Shown: positions 1 to 6,699, counted from the first letter of the stretch. The stretch is 9,840 nucleotides of DNA from an uncultured Actinoplanes sp. (GCA_934667465.1 CAKUMG010000137.1:1-9840); one strand, 5' to 3'. The notes: generated from the sequence alone by a model not told the origin. Made by a program: numbers and translations.

Positions 1-157
1 GGGCGAGCCGCTCGGGGAGCTTGGACTTGCGGTCGGCGGTGCGGCTGTCGACGCTCGGGCCGCGCGGGTCGTTGACCGACATGTCGGCGTCGACCGGCTC
101 GTCGCACACCCAGCAGCGCCAGCCGTCGCGCTTCGCCACGTCTTCGAGGGAGCTCAT
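1..157 (-). CDS. HNH/zinc-knuckle-like protein, N-terminal fragment
   Basis: This is the N-terminal 52 codons of a gene that runs off the left edge. The peptide begins MSSLEDVAKRDGWRCWVCDE and has a CxxC pair (Cys15, Cys18) directly after an RDGW segment. That arrangement is typical of the first zinc-binding half of HNH-nuclease-like and other small zinc-ribbon proteins. The rest of the visible part is charged and polar (DPRGPSVDSRTADRKSK), with no signal peptide or membrane segment, so a cytoplasmic protein is likely. The His and Cys residues that would complete an HNH or zinc site would lie outside the window, so nuclease function is only inferred. ATG at 157 is the start: no Shine-Dalgarno sequence precedes it, but TACCGT sits six bases upstream, which fits a leaderless mRNA. 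It diverges from the gene at 236. Confidence 0.6.
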   Translation of the reverse strand, partial: MSSLEDVAKRDGWRCWVCDEPVDADMSVNDPRGPSVDSRTADRKSKLPERLA

Positions 158-163
158 CCGAGC

Positions 164-169
164 ACGGTA
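164..169 (-). promoter_or_regulatory. -10 element of leaderless promoter (leftward)
   Basis: TACCGT on the minus strand matches TANNNT. It is followed by exactly six bases and then the ATG at 157, so transcription would begin at or next to the start codon. There is no ribosome binding site and no convincing -35 element. The inference rests on spacing and on the mirror arrangement at 224-229. Confidence 0.4.
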
Positions 170-223
170 GCCGCTGCGCACCCGCCGGCCCTCATCGCCA
201 CTCGGCCCGCCCGCGGCGACCTC

Positions 224-229
224 TACTGT
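224..229 (+). promoter_or_regulatory. -10 element of leaderless promoter (rightward)
   Basis: TACTGT on the plus strand matches TANNNT and is followed by exactly six bases before ATG 236. No Shine-Dalgarno sequence precedes either ATG 236 or the in-frame GTG 230, so a leaderless transcript starting at ATG 236 is the best reading. No good -35 box is visible. Confidence 0.4.
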
Positions 230-235
230 GTGCTG

Positions 236-2311
236 ATGGACGAGCTCCGATGGGTGACCTTGCGGGCCGGCGAGGCTGTCGCGCCGCAGCTCCTCGCCGC
301 CTCGCGGGCCCGGCGCGGCCTGAGGTGTGCCGGCGCGGAGGTGGACGCCGGGGAGTTCCGGGCGGCCTGCCTGGCCGCCGGGGAGGCCGATCCGTACGGC
401 CTGCGGCTCGGCGGGGCCCGGGTCACCGGCCGGCTGGACCTGCGGGCGTGCGATGTGCCCGTCCCGCTGCGCTTCACGTCCGGCGAGTTCACCGACCCGG
501 TCAACGTCCAGGGCGCGAGCCTGCACGACCTGGTGATCCGCGGCGACGCGGCGACGGGCCGCAGGTCCGCGCTGCCCGGCCTGCTCGCCGCCGGGGCCAG
601 GATCAAGCGCGACCTCGTGCTCTCCGGCATGACGGTCACCGGTAGCCTCCCCGCCCGGGCGGAGAGCCGCTCCTCGGCGAGCGTCTGGATCACCGAGGCG
701 GAGATCGGCGGGAGCGTGTTCCTGCTGGCCTCGCCCGAGACCCGGCAGCGGTGCCGGGTGCGCGGCCGGATCGAGCTGAGCCACGCGACCGTACGGGGAG
801 ATCTGTTCATCCGGGACGCCGACCTGACCGCGCCGCCGGCCGGCGGCGGTGTGCACTTCTACAACGTCGCCTCGAGCACGGCCCGGGTCCTGCTCCTCGC
901 ACCACGGCTCACCCTGACCGGGGCGCTGCAGATCGAGGGGGAGACCGTGCTGCGGGGCGGCATCCACCTGCCCGGCGCCCAGCTGGGTGCCGGCCTGCGG
1001 CTGAGCGGCGCCCTGTGGAGCCCGGCGGACACGGCGCTCGACCTCTCCCAGTCCACCCTCGGCGGCGGCGTCGAAGCGGCCGGCGCCTCGATCGAGGGCA
1101 CGATGAATCTGCGGAACGCCCAGGTGGAGGGCCCGCTCGTGCTGGAGCGGGCGGTCCTGGGCAAGCCGCGCGACCGGGTCTGCCTGTCCGCGGTCAATCT
1201 GCGGGTCACCGGTGACGTTCTCCTCGGCGGGCTGGCTGCCGTCGGTGGCTGCCTCAACTTCCGCGGGGCATCGATCACGGGCGCCTTCGACGCCGAGGAC
1301 GCGTACGTGAGCAACCCCGGTGATCGGACCATCAGCTTGCACCGGGCGTACGTCACCGGCAACGTACGCCTCTGTGGCAGCTTCCGGTCGTCCGGCCAGG
1401 TCGTCCTCAACCGGGCGGTGATCGAGGGCCGGCTCCGTGCCGACGGCGCCACCCTCGCCTGGCGCCGCCCCGCCGCGCCCGCAGACCCGCCAGGCCGGGA
1501 GAACGAGCGCGACACCGCCTTCGAGGCCGTGTTCGCCGACTTCCGCGGGGGGATCGGGCTCGGCTGGAACGTCGTGGCGGGAACGGTCGACCTCACGGGT
1601 GCGACGACGACCTACCTCGCCGACCGGCCGGAACGGGACTGGCCCGCCGGGTCGCACGTGGGCGGCTTCGCCTACGCCCGGTTCGAGGCGGTCGGGTCCC
1701 GGGGCGGCGCGGTGTGGGGCCCGGCCGCCCGCATCGCCTGGCTGAGCCGGATGGGGACGCACGACCCGCGGGCGTGGGAGCACCTCGCGGCCGTGCTCCG
1801 GACGGCCGGCGACCGGGACGGCGCGGAGGCGGTCCTGGTGGCCCAGCTGCGGCGTGCCCGCCCCTTCCGGACCGCGCCGCGCCGCTTCTTCGACTTCCTG
1901 CAGGACGTCACCGTCCGGTACGGCTTCCGGCCCCAGCGCGCCGTCTACCTCCTGCTGGCGCTGATCGCCGCGGTCACCGTCGCGCTGTACCTCCCGGGCG
2001 TCCAGGATCGGATGCGCGCCACCGATCAGAACGCGCTCGTCTTCAGCCCGGCGGGCGCCCACCCGCTGCCCGGCGAGGCGAACCCCAGCGGCGAGTGCGG
2101 GAACGGCAAGGTCCGCTGTCTCAGCCCGTTCTTCTACGCCGTCGACACCGTGGTCCCGTTGATCGACCTGCACCAGCGGTCCACCTGGTACCCGGTGGAC
2201 GAGCGGGACGGCCCGCTGCTCGGCTGGGCGCTCAATCTGTGCACGATCCTCGGGTGGGCGGCCTCCACCGTGTTCGCCCTGTCCTTCACCCGACTGGGCC
2301 GGGCAAGCTGA
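236..2311 (+). CDS. Repeat-rich (beta-helix-like) membrane protein
   Basis: This 691-residue protein is of the actinobacterial type often labelled 'membrane-associated oxidoreductase', although I see no cofactor-binding motif that supports an enzyme. From about residue 58 to 480 it consists of repeating short strands such as GARVTGRLDL, GASLHDLVIRG, AEIGGSVFL, ATVRGDLFIRDADL, ASIEGTMNLRNAQVEGPLVL and ASITGAFDAEDA. These are spaced about 20 residues apart, as expected for a right-handed beta-helix related to pentapeptide-repeat proteins. A helical linker follows (about 500-545, WLSRMGTHDPRAWEHLAAVL). Two hydrophobic segments come last, at about 569-587 (AVYLLLALIAAVTVALYLPG) and 663-685 (LGWALNLCTILGWAAS). 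The loop between them holds two cysteines (GECGNGKVRC) and the segment FFYAVDTVVPLIDLHQRSTW. ATG 236 was chosen over GTG 230 because of the -10 box six bases upstream. The gene is monocistronic and convergent with the hydrolase at 2348. Function is unknown; a membrane-anchored scaffold or sensor is possible. Confidence 0.8.
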   Translation: MDELRWVTLRAGEAVAPQLLAASRARRGLRCAGAEVDAGEFRAACLAAGEADPYGLRLGGARVTGRLDLRACDVPVPLRFTSGEFTDPVNVQGASLHDLVIRGDAATGRRSALPGLLAAGARIKRDLVLSGMTVTGSLPARAESRSSASVWITEAEIGGSVFLLASPETRQRCRVRGRIELSHATVRGDLFIRDADLTAPPAGGGVHFYNVASSTARVLLLAPRLTLTGALQIEGETVLRGGIHLPGAQLGAGLRLSGALWSPADTALDLSQSTLGGGVEAAGASIEGTMNLRNAQVEGPLVLERAVLGKPRDRVCLSAVNLRVTGDVLLGGLAAVGGCLNFRGASITGAFDAEDAYVSNPGDRTISLHRAYVTGNVRLCGSFRSSGQVVLNRAVIEGRLRADGATLAWRRPAAPADPPGRENERDTAFEAVFADFRGGIGLGWNVVAGTVDLTGATTTYLADRPERDWPAGSHVGGFAYARFEAVGSRGGAVWGPAARIAWLSRMGTHDPRAWEHLAAVLRTAGDRDGAEAVLVAQLRRARPFRTAPRRFFDFLQDVTVRYGFRPQRAVYLLLALIAAVTVALYLPGVQDRMRATDQNALVFSPAGAHPLPGEANPSGECGNGKVRCLSPFFYAVDTVVPLIDLHQRSTWYPVDERDGPLLGWALNLCTILGWAASTVFALSFTRLGRAS

Positions 2312-2347
2312 AGCCGAGCGAACGGAGGCCGCGGGCGAGCGGGTGGT

Positions 2348-3604
2348 TCAGACCGCGCCGGCTGCCATGTCGATGAGGCGGCCGAGGACGTGCTCGCCCC
2401 CGACGCGTACGCCGTCGTGCTCGTACTCGTTCGTCACCCACGCGCGCGCGTTGCCGACGGACGCGGCCGTCTCCAGGGACAGGGCCGCATCCACGTACAT
2501 GTCGTCGTGGAAGATCGCCGCGCGCAGGGGCACCTCGTTGGCCGCCAGGCGCGCCGGGTCGTAGAGCGGTGCCCAGTCGTCCGCCGCGGCGAGCAGTTCG
2601 GCGGCGCCGGCGAAGGGGCGCAGGGCGGCGATGTCCCGGAACATCCAGGGGTACATCATCTCGCCCGTGAACAGCAGCGGGTCGGCGTCCTCCGCGAACT
2701 CGGGGCGCTCGCGCAGGGCCCGCTCGGCCGCCCAGCCGGTCGCCGCGCCCTGGCCGTAGATGTACTCCTGCAGCGCGAACAGCGGCTTGTCGACGAACCC
2801 GGTCTCGGTCATGACGTCGTAGCGGAACCTGTCGGACAGCTGGTCGCCGTGCCAGGCGCCCTCGTGGAGCCAGTGCACCGCCGCGTAGCCCGTGCTCATG
2901 CCGAACGCGGCGCCCAGGTGCCGCAGCCGCGCCACCGTCAGCCGGTCGCCGTCGGGCAGCCGCACGTCCTCGGCCGCCAGCCGGTCCGCGAGCCCGCGGA
3001 CCAGCGCCCTGTCCTGCGGGTACGCGGCGTAGTACCCGGCGTTCTTCGCCGCCACGCGGGGGTACGTCCGCGCGTACACCTGCTCGGCCGTCGCCGTCAG
3101 CCCCGGCAGCCCGCCGGTGACGTAGCAGGTGCGCAGCCCCTCCGGCGCGAGCGACAGGTAGGTCAGCGTCACGAAACCGCCGTAGCTCTGCCCGAGCGTG
3201 TCCCAGGTCCGGCCGCCGGTCACCCGCTCGCGGAGGATCTCGGCGTCCCTGACGATGCTGTCGGCTCTGAAGAATTTGAGGTACGCGGCCAGGTGCGCAT
3301 CGCTGCGCTCCCCGGCGGTCCGCCCGGTGATCGGCGTGCTCCGGCCGGTGCCCCGCTGGTCGAGCAGCAGCACGCGGTGCGACTGCACCGCCCGGGCCAG
3401 CCATCCCGCGGGACGGTGCGGCCGCGGCGAGGCCCCGCCCGGTCCGCCCTGCAGGAACAGCAGCCACGGCAGGTCGTCGCGCTCCCGCCCCGCGGCGACG
3501 ACCTCGCGCGCGAACACGTCGATCCGCTCGCCGTCCGGCCGCGCGTGGTCCAGCGGCACGCTGACGACGTGGTCGGTGAGGGTGAGCCCGGGGTTGGCGA
3601 TCAT
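2348..3604 (-). CDS. Proline iminopeptidase-like alpha/beta hydrolase (S33)
   Basis: This 418-residue alpha/beta hydrolase resembles the longer prolyl aminopeptidases of peptidase family S33, which release N-terminal proline or similar residues from small peptides or amides. Visible motifs are LQGGPGG (51-57, oxyanion hole region), DQRGTGRS (82-89) and the nucleophile elbow GQSYGG (138-143, Ser140). The C-terminal part offers the acid in AIFHDDMYVD (around Asp367-Asp372). The catalytic His is either His396 (NEYEHDG) or His405 (GGEHVLG). Length fits the roughly 420-430-residue subgroup. There is no signal peptide, so it should be cytoplasmic. Its ATG overlaps the stop codon of the upstream S58 peptidase gene (ATGA, 4 nt) and has no ribosome binding site of its own, so it is probably translationally coupled. 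Substrate is not certain: S33 members also include epoxide hydrolases and tripeptidyl peptidases, but GGPG plus DQRGTGRS strongly favours an aminopeptidase. Confidence 0.88.
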   Translation of the reverse strand: MIANPGLTLTDHVVSVPLDHARPDGERIDVFAREVVAAGRERDDLPWLLFLQGGPGGASPRPHRPAGWLARAVQSHRVLLLDQRGTGRSTPITGRTAGERSDAHLAAYLKFFRADSIVRDAEILRERVTGGRTWDTLGQSYGGFVTLTYLSLAPEGLRTCYVTGGLPGLTATAEQVYARTYPRVAAKNAGYYAAYPQDRALVRGLADRLAAEDVRLPDGDRLTVARLRHLGAAFGMSTGYAAVHWLHEGAWHGDQLSDRFRYDVMTETGFVDKPLFALQEYIYGQGAATGWAAERALRERPEFAEDADPLLFTGEMMYPWMFRDIAALRPFAGAAELLAAADDWAPLYDPARLAANEVPLRAAIFHDDMYVDAALSLETAASVGNARAWVTNEYEHDGVRVGGEHVLGRLIDMAAGAV

Positions 3605-4461
3605 GGAACGAGCTTAGGCGGGGTGACGGCGGCACGGATCGCGGCCGCGACGACGTCGGTGGCGGCGGCGCGGAGCAGGTCGAAGGCGAGGGCGTCCGGC
3701 AGCGTGACCGGGCCGGAGGCGAGCGCGACCGCCGCGTCGCCGTCGTAGCGGGACGCGGCCGGGTGCAGTGCCCGGGCGAAGCCGGTGTGGGCGCTCTGCG
3801 CGAGCAGGAAACACTCGGTCTTGGTCAGCACGGCGTCGGTCAGCACCGCGGCGATCGTCGTGTTGGTCATCGGCTGGGGCGCTGTGATCGGGATCTCGCC
3901 GGGCGTGCCGTCGCGGGGCAGGACATCCCCCCATGCGTTGACGGCGACGACCGCAGCGACCCGGGCCGGTCCCACGGTGATCTCGGCGACTCCGAGCCCG
4001 CCCGGGTCGAGGCGGCCGCGCCACTTGCCGGTGGTGGCGCCCGTGCCCGCGCCCACCCGGCCCGTGGCGAACGGCTCACCGCCGAGCGCGGCGAGCGCGG
4101 CGAGGCGCCCGGACTCCGCCGTCGGGGGCTCGCCGCCCGCGGACGCGTCGAAGAGGGACATGCCGACCACGATGGGCACCGGCCCCGCGGAGGTCGGGAA
4201 CCCGGCGCCACGCTCCCGGAGCAGCCGCGCCACGCCGTCGCCGGCCGCCAGCCCGAACGCGGAGCCGCCGGAGAGGACCACGGCGTCCACCCGGTCCACG
4301 AGCCGGGTCGGGTCGAGCAGGGCGAATTCGCGGGTCGCCGGGGCGCCGCCGCGGACCTCGCCCGAGCCCACCGTGCCCTCCGGGGGCAGGAGGACGGTCA
4401 CGCCCGTGCCGTCGCCGGACCAATTACCCGCGTACGCGGTGAGCAGTTGCGGTGTCGCCAT
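3601..4461 (-). CDS. P1 family (S58, DmpA-type) aminopeptidase
   Basis: This 286-residue protein belongs to peptidase family S58 (DmpA / beta-aminopeptidase, Ntn-hydrolase fold), whose members cleave N-terminal residues, including D- and beta-amino acids, from short peptides, amides and esters. The conserved blocks are VRGGAPATRE (36-45), LSGGSAFGLAAGDGV (63-77), GAGTGATTGKW (138-147), VNAWGDV (174-180) and TNTTIAAVLTDA (199-210). In this family the precursor cleaves itself before the nucleophile; here that would be between Asn200 and Thr201, giving alpha and beta chains. The nucleophile is Thr rather than the Ser of DmpA, as in many actinobacterial homologues. ATG 4461 was chosen because the family's N-terminal strand (LTAYAGNWSGDGTGVTVL) follows it closely. 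ATG 4488 is an in-frame alternative adding nine residues and would abut the operator. No strong ribosome binding site is seen. It is the first gene of a two-gene operon with the S33 hydrolase. Confidence 0.9.
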   Translation of the reverse strand: MATPQLLTAYAGNWSGDGTGVTVLLPPEGTVGSGEVRGGAPATREFALLDPTRLVDRVDAVVLSGGSAFGLAAGDGVARLLRERGAGFPTSAGPVPIVVGMSLFDASAGGEPPTAESGRLAALAALGGEPFATGRVGAGTGATTGKWRGRLDPGGLGVAEITVGPARVAAVVAVNAWGDVLPRDGTPGEIPITAPQPMTNTTIAAVLTDAVLTKTECFLLAQSAHTGFARALHPAASRYDGDAAVALASGPVTLPDALAFDLLRAAATDVVAAAIRAAVTPPKLVP

Positions 4462-4488
4462 GACTCCAGCATGACGCGTGCCCACCAT

Positions 4489-4525
4489 TGACACTGCCGG
4501 TGTCGTGATGACACCGTGAGTGTCA
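4489..4525. promoter_or_regulatory. Nested palindromic operator, probable MarR site
   Basis: A 37-nt interrupted palindrome centred on base 4507 has 15 of 18 possible base pairs matching. The outer arms are TGACACT (4489-4495) and AGTGTCA (4519-4525); the inner arms are CGGTGTC (4498-4504) and GACACCG (4510-4516). It therefore holds four GACAC half-sites in alternating orientation, enough for two dimers. It lies in the divergent gap between the S58 peptidase and the MarR-type regulator and runs over the regulator's GTG 4516 and the first base of ATG 4525. A regulator bound here would block both directions and repress itself. A perfect TTGACA lies at 4488-4493, but I see no good -10 box at the proper distance. 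Binding by the neighbouring protein is inferred from position. Confidence 0.7.
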
Positions 4526-5025
4526 TGAAGCGCGCGGCGGAGGAGCTTTACGAGGTGCTCCGGCACGTCCGGCCGCTGCACCAGTGGTCGGCCAAGGTCG
4601 TCGCGGACGCGCTCGCCGAGCACGAGGTGACGATGCCGATGCGGGCCGTGCTGGAGCGGCTGACGGACGGGCCGATGACCGTGCCGCAGGTCGCGCGGTC
4701 GCTGTGGCTGCCCCGGCAGGTGGTGCAGCGGCTGGCCGACGCCGCCGTGGCGCTGGGCTACGTGCGGTTCGCCGACAACCCGGCGCACCGGCGTTCGCGG
4801 CTGGCGGAGCTGACCGGCGAGGGGCGGCGCGTCTTCGCCGAGATCCACGCGCGCGAGCTGCGGGACCTCGAGGAGATCGCGCGCCGGCTGGATCCGGGTG
4901 ATGTCACTGCCTGCGTACGGGTGATCGCGGCGCTCACCGCGCACACGCGCGACCTGGCCCGGCGCGGGCCCGGTGATCAAGGCTGGTCGACGCCCGGGCC
5001 GCGGCCCGGGGAGGAGGTTCGGTGA
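4516..5025 (+). CDS. MarR-type winged-helix transcriptional regulator
   Basis: This 169-residue protein has the layout of a MarR regulator: an N-terminal dimerisation helix (about 5-35), a winged helix-turn-helix (about 40-100) and a long C-terminal helix (about 103-150). The recognition helix region is TVPQVARSLWLPRQVVQRLA (55-74), and the wing is RFADNPAHRRSRLAELTGEG, with the usual basic and polar residues before LTGEG. MarR proteins usually repress nearby genes and are released by small ligands such as phenolics or antibiotics; no ligand can be read from the sequence. GTG 4516 and ATG 4525 (MKRAAEE) are both possible starts. Neither has a ribosome binding site, and both lie within or at the edge of the palindromic operator, which suggests autorepression. 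The stop codon overlaps the GTG of the next gene (GTGA, 4 nt). The C-terminal tail after residue 150 is Pro/Gly-rich, and its DNA holds a hairpin. Confidence 0.85.
   Translation: MSVMKRAAEELYEVLRHVRPLHQWSAKVVADALAEHEVTMPMRAVLERLTDGPMTVPQVARSLWLPRQVVQRLADAAVALGYVRFADNPAHRRSRLAELTGEGRRVFAEIHARELRDLEEIARRLDPGDVTACVRVIAALTAHTRDLARRGPGDQGWSTPGPRPGEEVR
4993..5010 (+). other. Perfect 18-nt palindrome next to a Shine-Dalgarno site
   Basis: The DNA reads the same on both strands over 18 bases: CCCGGGCC, GC, GGCCCGGG. In RNA it could form a 7-bp all-GC stem with a CGCG loop. It ends directly before the GAGGAGG ribosome binding site (5011-5017) of the hydrolase gene and lies in the last codons of the regulator gene. 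It may affect translation coupling or ribosome access. It could also be chance in such GC-rich DNA. Confidence 0.4.
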
Positions 5026-5801
5026 TCAACTTCGAGGAGGCGGGGTCGGGACCGGCCGTGCTGCTGCTGCACGGCGGCGGGCTCGACCTGCGGTCCTGGG
5101 ACGAGCAGGTGCCGGTGCTGGCCGCGGCGGGCTACCGGGTGATCCGGGCGGACGCGCGCGGGCACGGCAGGTCGCCGACGCCGACGACGCCGTTCCGGCA
5201 GTGCGACGACATCGCCGGGCTGCTGCGGCATCTGGGCATCGCCAGGGCGACCCTGGTCGGGCTCTCCATGGGCGGCGGGGCGGCGACCGACACCGCGCTG
5301 GAGCATCCGGAGCTGGTCGCGGGGCTGGCGGTGTGCGGGGCCGGCACGAACGAGCCGGTGTTCGAGGACCCGTGGCTCACCGGCCTGCAGGCGCAGATGG
5401 CCGCGGCCGAGCAGCGGCGGGACGCGCCGGCCTGGATCGAGCTGTTCCTGCGGGCGCTCGTGGTCGGGCCATACCGGGAGCCCGGCGAGCTGGACCAGGA
5501 GGTGCTGGGGCGCTGCCGCGAGATGGTGACCGCGACGGTCGCCACCCACGTGCGGCCGGACGCGGTGGCGCCGTCGCACGTCGCGGGCTCGTGGGGGCGG
5601 CTGGGCGAGATCGGGGTGCCGGCGCTGGGGATCTACGGGACGCTGGACGCCGTGGACCACGTGGCCATGGTCGAGCGGTTCGCGGCCGCGGTGCCCGGCG
5701 CCGGGCTCGCCTCCGTCGCGGGGGCGGCGCACATGCCGCCGATGGAGCAGCCGGGCGCCTTCAACGAGCTTCTGCTGGATTTCCTGCGCTCCGCTCCTTG
5801 A
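5022..5801 (+). CDS. Alpha/beta hydrolase
   Basis: This 259-residue protein is a complete alpha/beta-hydrolase-fold enzyme of the esterase / C-C hydrolase / haloperoxidase-like kind. Visible are the oxyanion loop LLLHGGG (14-20), DARGHGRS (44-51), the nucleophile elbow GLSMGGG (80-86, Ser82), the acid in GTLDAVD (Asp209) and the catalytic His in GAAHMPP (His237). A helical cap lies between about 115 and 195. There is no signal peptide, so it is cytoplasmic. GTG 5022 is the start: it has a strong ribosome binding site (GGAGG at 5013-5017, four bases away) and overlaps the MarR stop by 4 nt, so the two are co-transcribed. The pairing suggests that the regulator senses the enzyme's substrate or product. 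The exact substrate cannot be told from sequence. The last 41 bases overlap, on the opposite strand, the end of the esterase gene at 5761-6654. Confidence 0.88.
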   Translation: MINFEEAGSGPAVLLLHGGGLDLRSWDEQVPVLAAAGYRVIRADARGHGRSPTPTTPFRQCDDIAGLLRHLGIARATLVGLSMGGGAATDTALEHPELVAGLAVCGAGTNEPVFEDPWLTGLQAQMAAAEQRRDAPAWIELFLRALVVGPYREPGELDQEVLGRCREMVTATVATHVRPDAVAPSHVAGSWGRLGEIGVPALGIYGTLDAVDHVAMVERFAAAVPGAGLASVAGAAHMPPMEQPGAFNELLLDFLRSAP

Positions 5802-6654
5802 TTCCTTCTGTGCCGGCTCTTGCCGAGTCGAAGAACTCGGCGATCAGGTCGGCGGCGCTGACGTCCCGGTTGGTGGCGCCGAGCACGAACGGGGCCCTGC
5901 GCGGGCCGGGGATCGTGTGGCCTCCACCATGGACCGTGACGAGGATCACCGGATGGCGGCCCTCCTGCCGGTGCTCGGTGCGCTCGACCGTGGTGCCGGG
6001 CAGCGTCGTGCTGACCGGGGTGACGGTGATGCCGTTGCGGCGCGCGAAGTAGGCCGCGGTCTCCGGGGCGGAGAGGCTGCGGCCGCCCACCTTGAACACC
6101 TTGCGGGCCCACCAGCGCATCTCGCCACCCTGGTAGGCGACGATCGGGTCCTTCGTGCCGTGCATGACGAGCACCGGCAGTCTCCCGCCGCCCGCCGGCC
6201 CGGCCACTGCGAAGTTCTCCGGGGCGGGCATCGTCGCGCCGAGAACGGCGGCACCCGCGATCAGCTCCGGCGCCTCGTGGGCCAGCCGCATCACCATCTG
6301 CCCGCCGTTGGAGTACCCGACCGCGAGAACCCGGCCGGTGCCGTGCGATGCGGTGACGCGGCCGACGACCGCCCGCGTGAACGCGACATCGTCGATCTTC
6401 TCCACGCGCGCCGGGAACGAGCTCTGGCGGCGCGCGTCGTTCCAGTTGCCCCGGTAGCCGTCGAGGTAGACGATCACCGCGTCGCCCCGCTCGGCCCGCG
6501 CATCGAAGGCGCCCCCGGTGAACTTCCGGTGCACCGCGCCGGTCTGCTTCGAGCCGTGGAAGACCAGGACCAGGTCGCGGCCGGGCCTGCCGTCCGCCGC
6601 TCCCACGATCTCGTAGGTCCTGGTCCTGCCGCCCGCTTCGACGCTGTCGCGCAT
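5761..6654 (-). CDS. PHB depolymerase/LpqC-like esterase
   Basis: This 297-residue alpha/beta hydrolase is of the polyhydroxybutyrate-depolymerase / LpqC / feruloyl-esterase type. Visible are the oxyanion segment VFHGSKQTG (31-39), the lipase box GYSNGGQ (113-119, Ser115), the acid in MHGTKDPIVAY (Asp169) and the catalytic His in VHGGGHTIPG (His246). The segment KIDDVAFTRAVV (86-97) is also typical of the family. Related LpqC proteins carry a lipoprotein signal; this one begins MRDSVEAGGRTRTYEIVG with no signal peptide, so it should be intracellular. A small soluble ester is then a likelier substrate than polymer granules, although an intracellular polymer cannot be excluded. ATG 6654 was chosen because GGAGG (6664-6660) lies five bases upstream; the in-frame GTG 6664-6666 overlaps that site. 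The last 13 codons plus stop run antisense over the end of the preceding hydrolase gene. Two palindromes upstream suggest transcriptional control. Confidence 0.85.
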   Translation of the reverse strand: MRDSVEAGGRTRTYEIVGAADGRPGRDLVLVFHGSKQTGAVHRKFTGGAFDARAERGDAVIVYLDGYRGNWNDARRQSSFPARVEKIDDVAFTRAVVGRVTASHGTGRVLAVGYSNGGQMVMRLAHEAPELIAGAAVLGATMPAPENFAVAGPAGGGRLPVLVMHGTKDPIVAYQGGEMRWWARKVFKVGGRSLSAPETAAYFARRNGITVTPVSTTLPGTTVERTEHRQEGRHPVILVTVHGGGHTIPGPRRAPFVLGATNRDVSAADLIAEFFDSARAGTEGIKERSAGNPAEAR

Positions 6655-6670
6655 TGCCGCCTCCACTGAT

Positions 6671-6685
6671 CGGATTATCTATCCG
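6671..6685. promoter_or_regulatory. Proximal palindrome CGGAT-N5-ATCCG with -10 box
   Basis: Arms CGGAT and ATCCG flank the five bases TATCT, forming a perfect 5+5 inverted repeat. On the minus strand it contains GATAAT (6679-6674), a good -10 hexamer for the esterase gene, with a predicted transcript start near 6667. A protein bound here would cover the promoter. It shares both arms with the second palindrome at 6700-6722. Confidence 0.55.
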
Positions 6686-6699
6686 TTCCACCGTAGCAC

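Noticed and set aside
2286..3635. 449-codon minus-strand frame and 452-codon plus-strand frame over the S33 gene
   Set aside because: Both are shadows of the S33 hydrolase frame, which carries the GGPG, DQRGTGRS and GQSYGG motifs in proper order.
4488..4517. TTGACA at 4488-4493 as a rightward -35 box
   Set aside because: It is a perfect hexamer, but no TANNNT-like -10 lies 16-19 bases downstream; TTGACA is explained by the palindrome arm.
4462..4980. Extended 459-residue start for the S58 peptidase
   Set aside because: The extension is antisense to the MarR gene, has shadow-like composition and runs through the operator; the family N-terminus begins right after ATG 4461.
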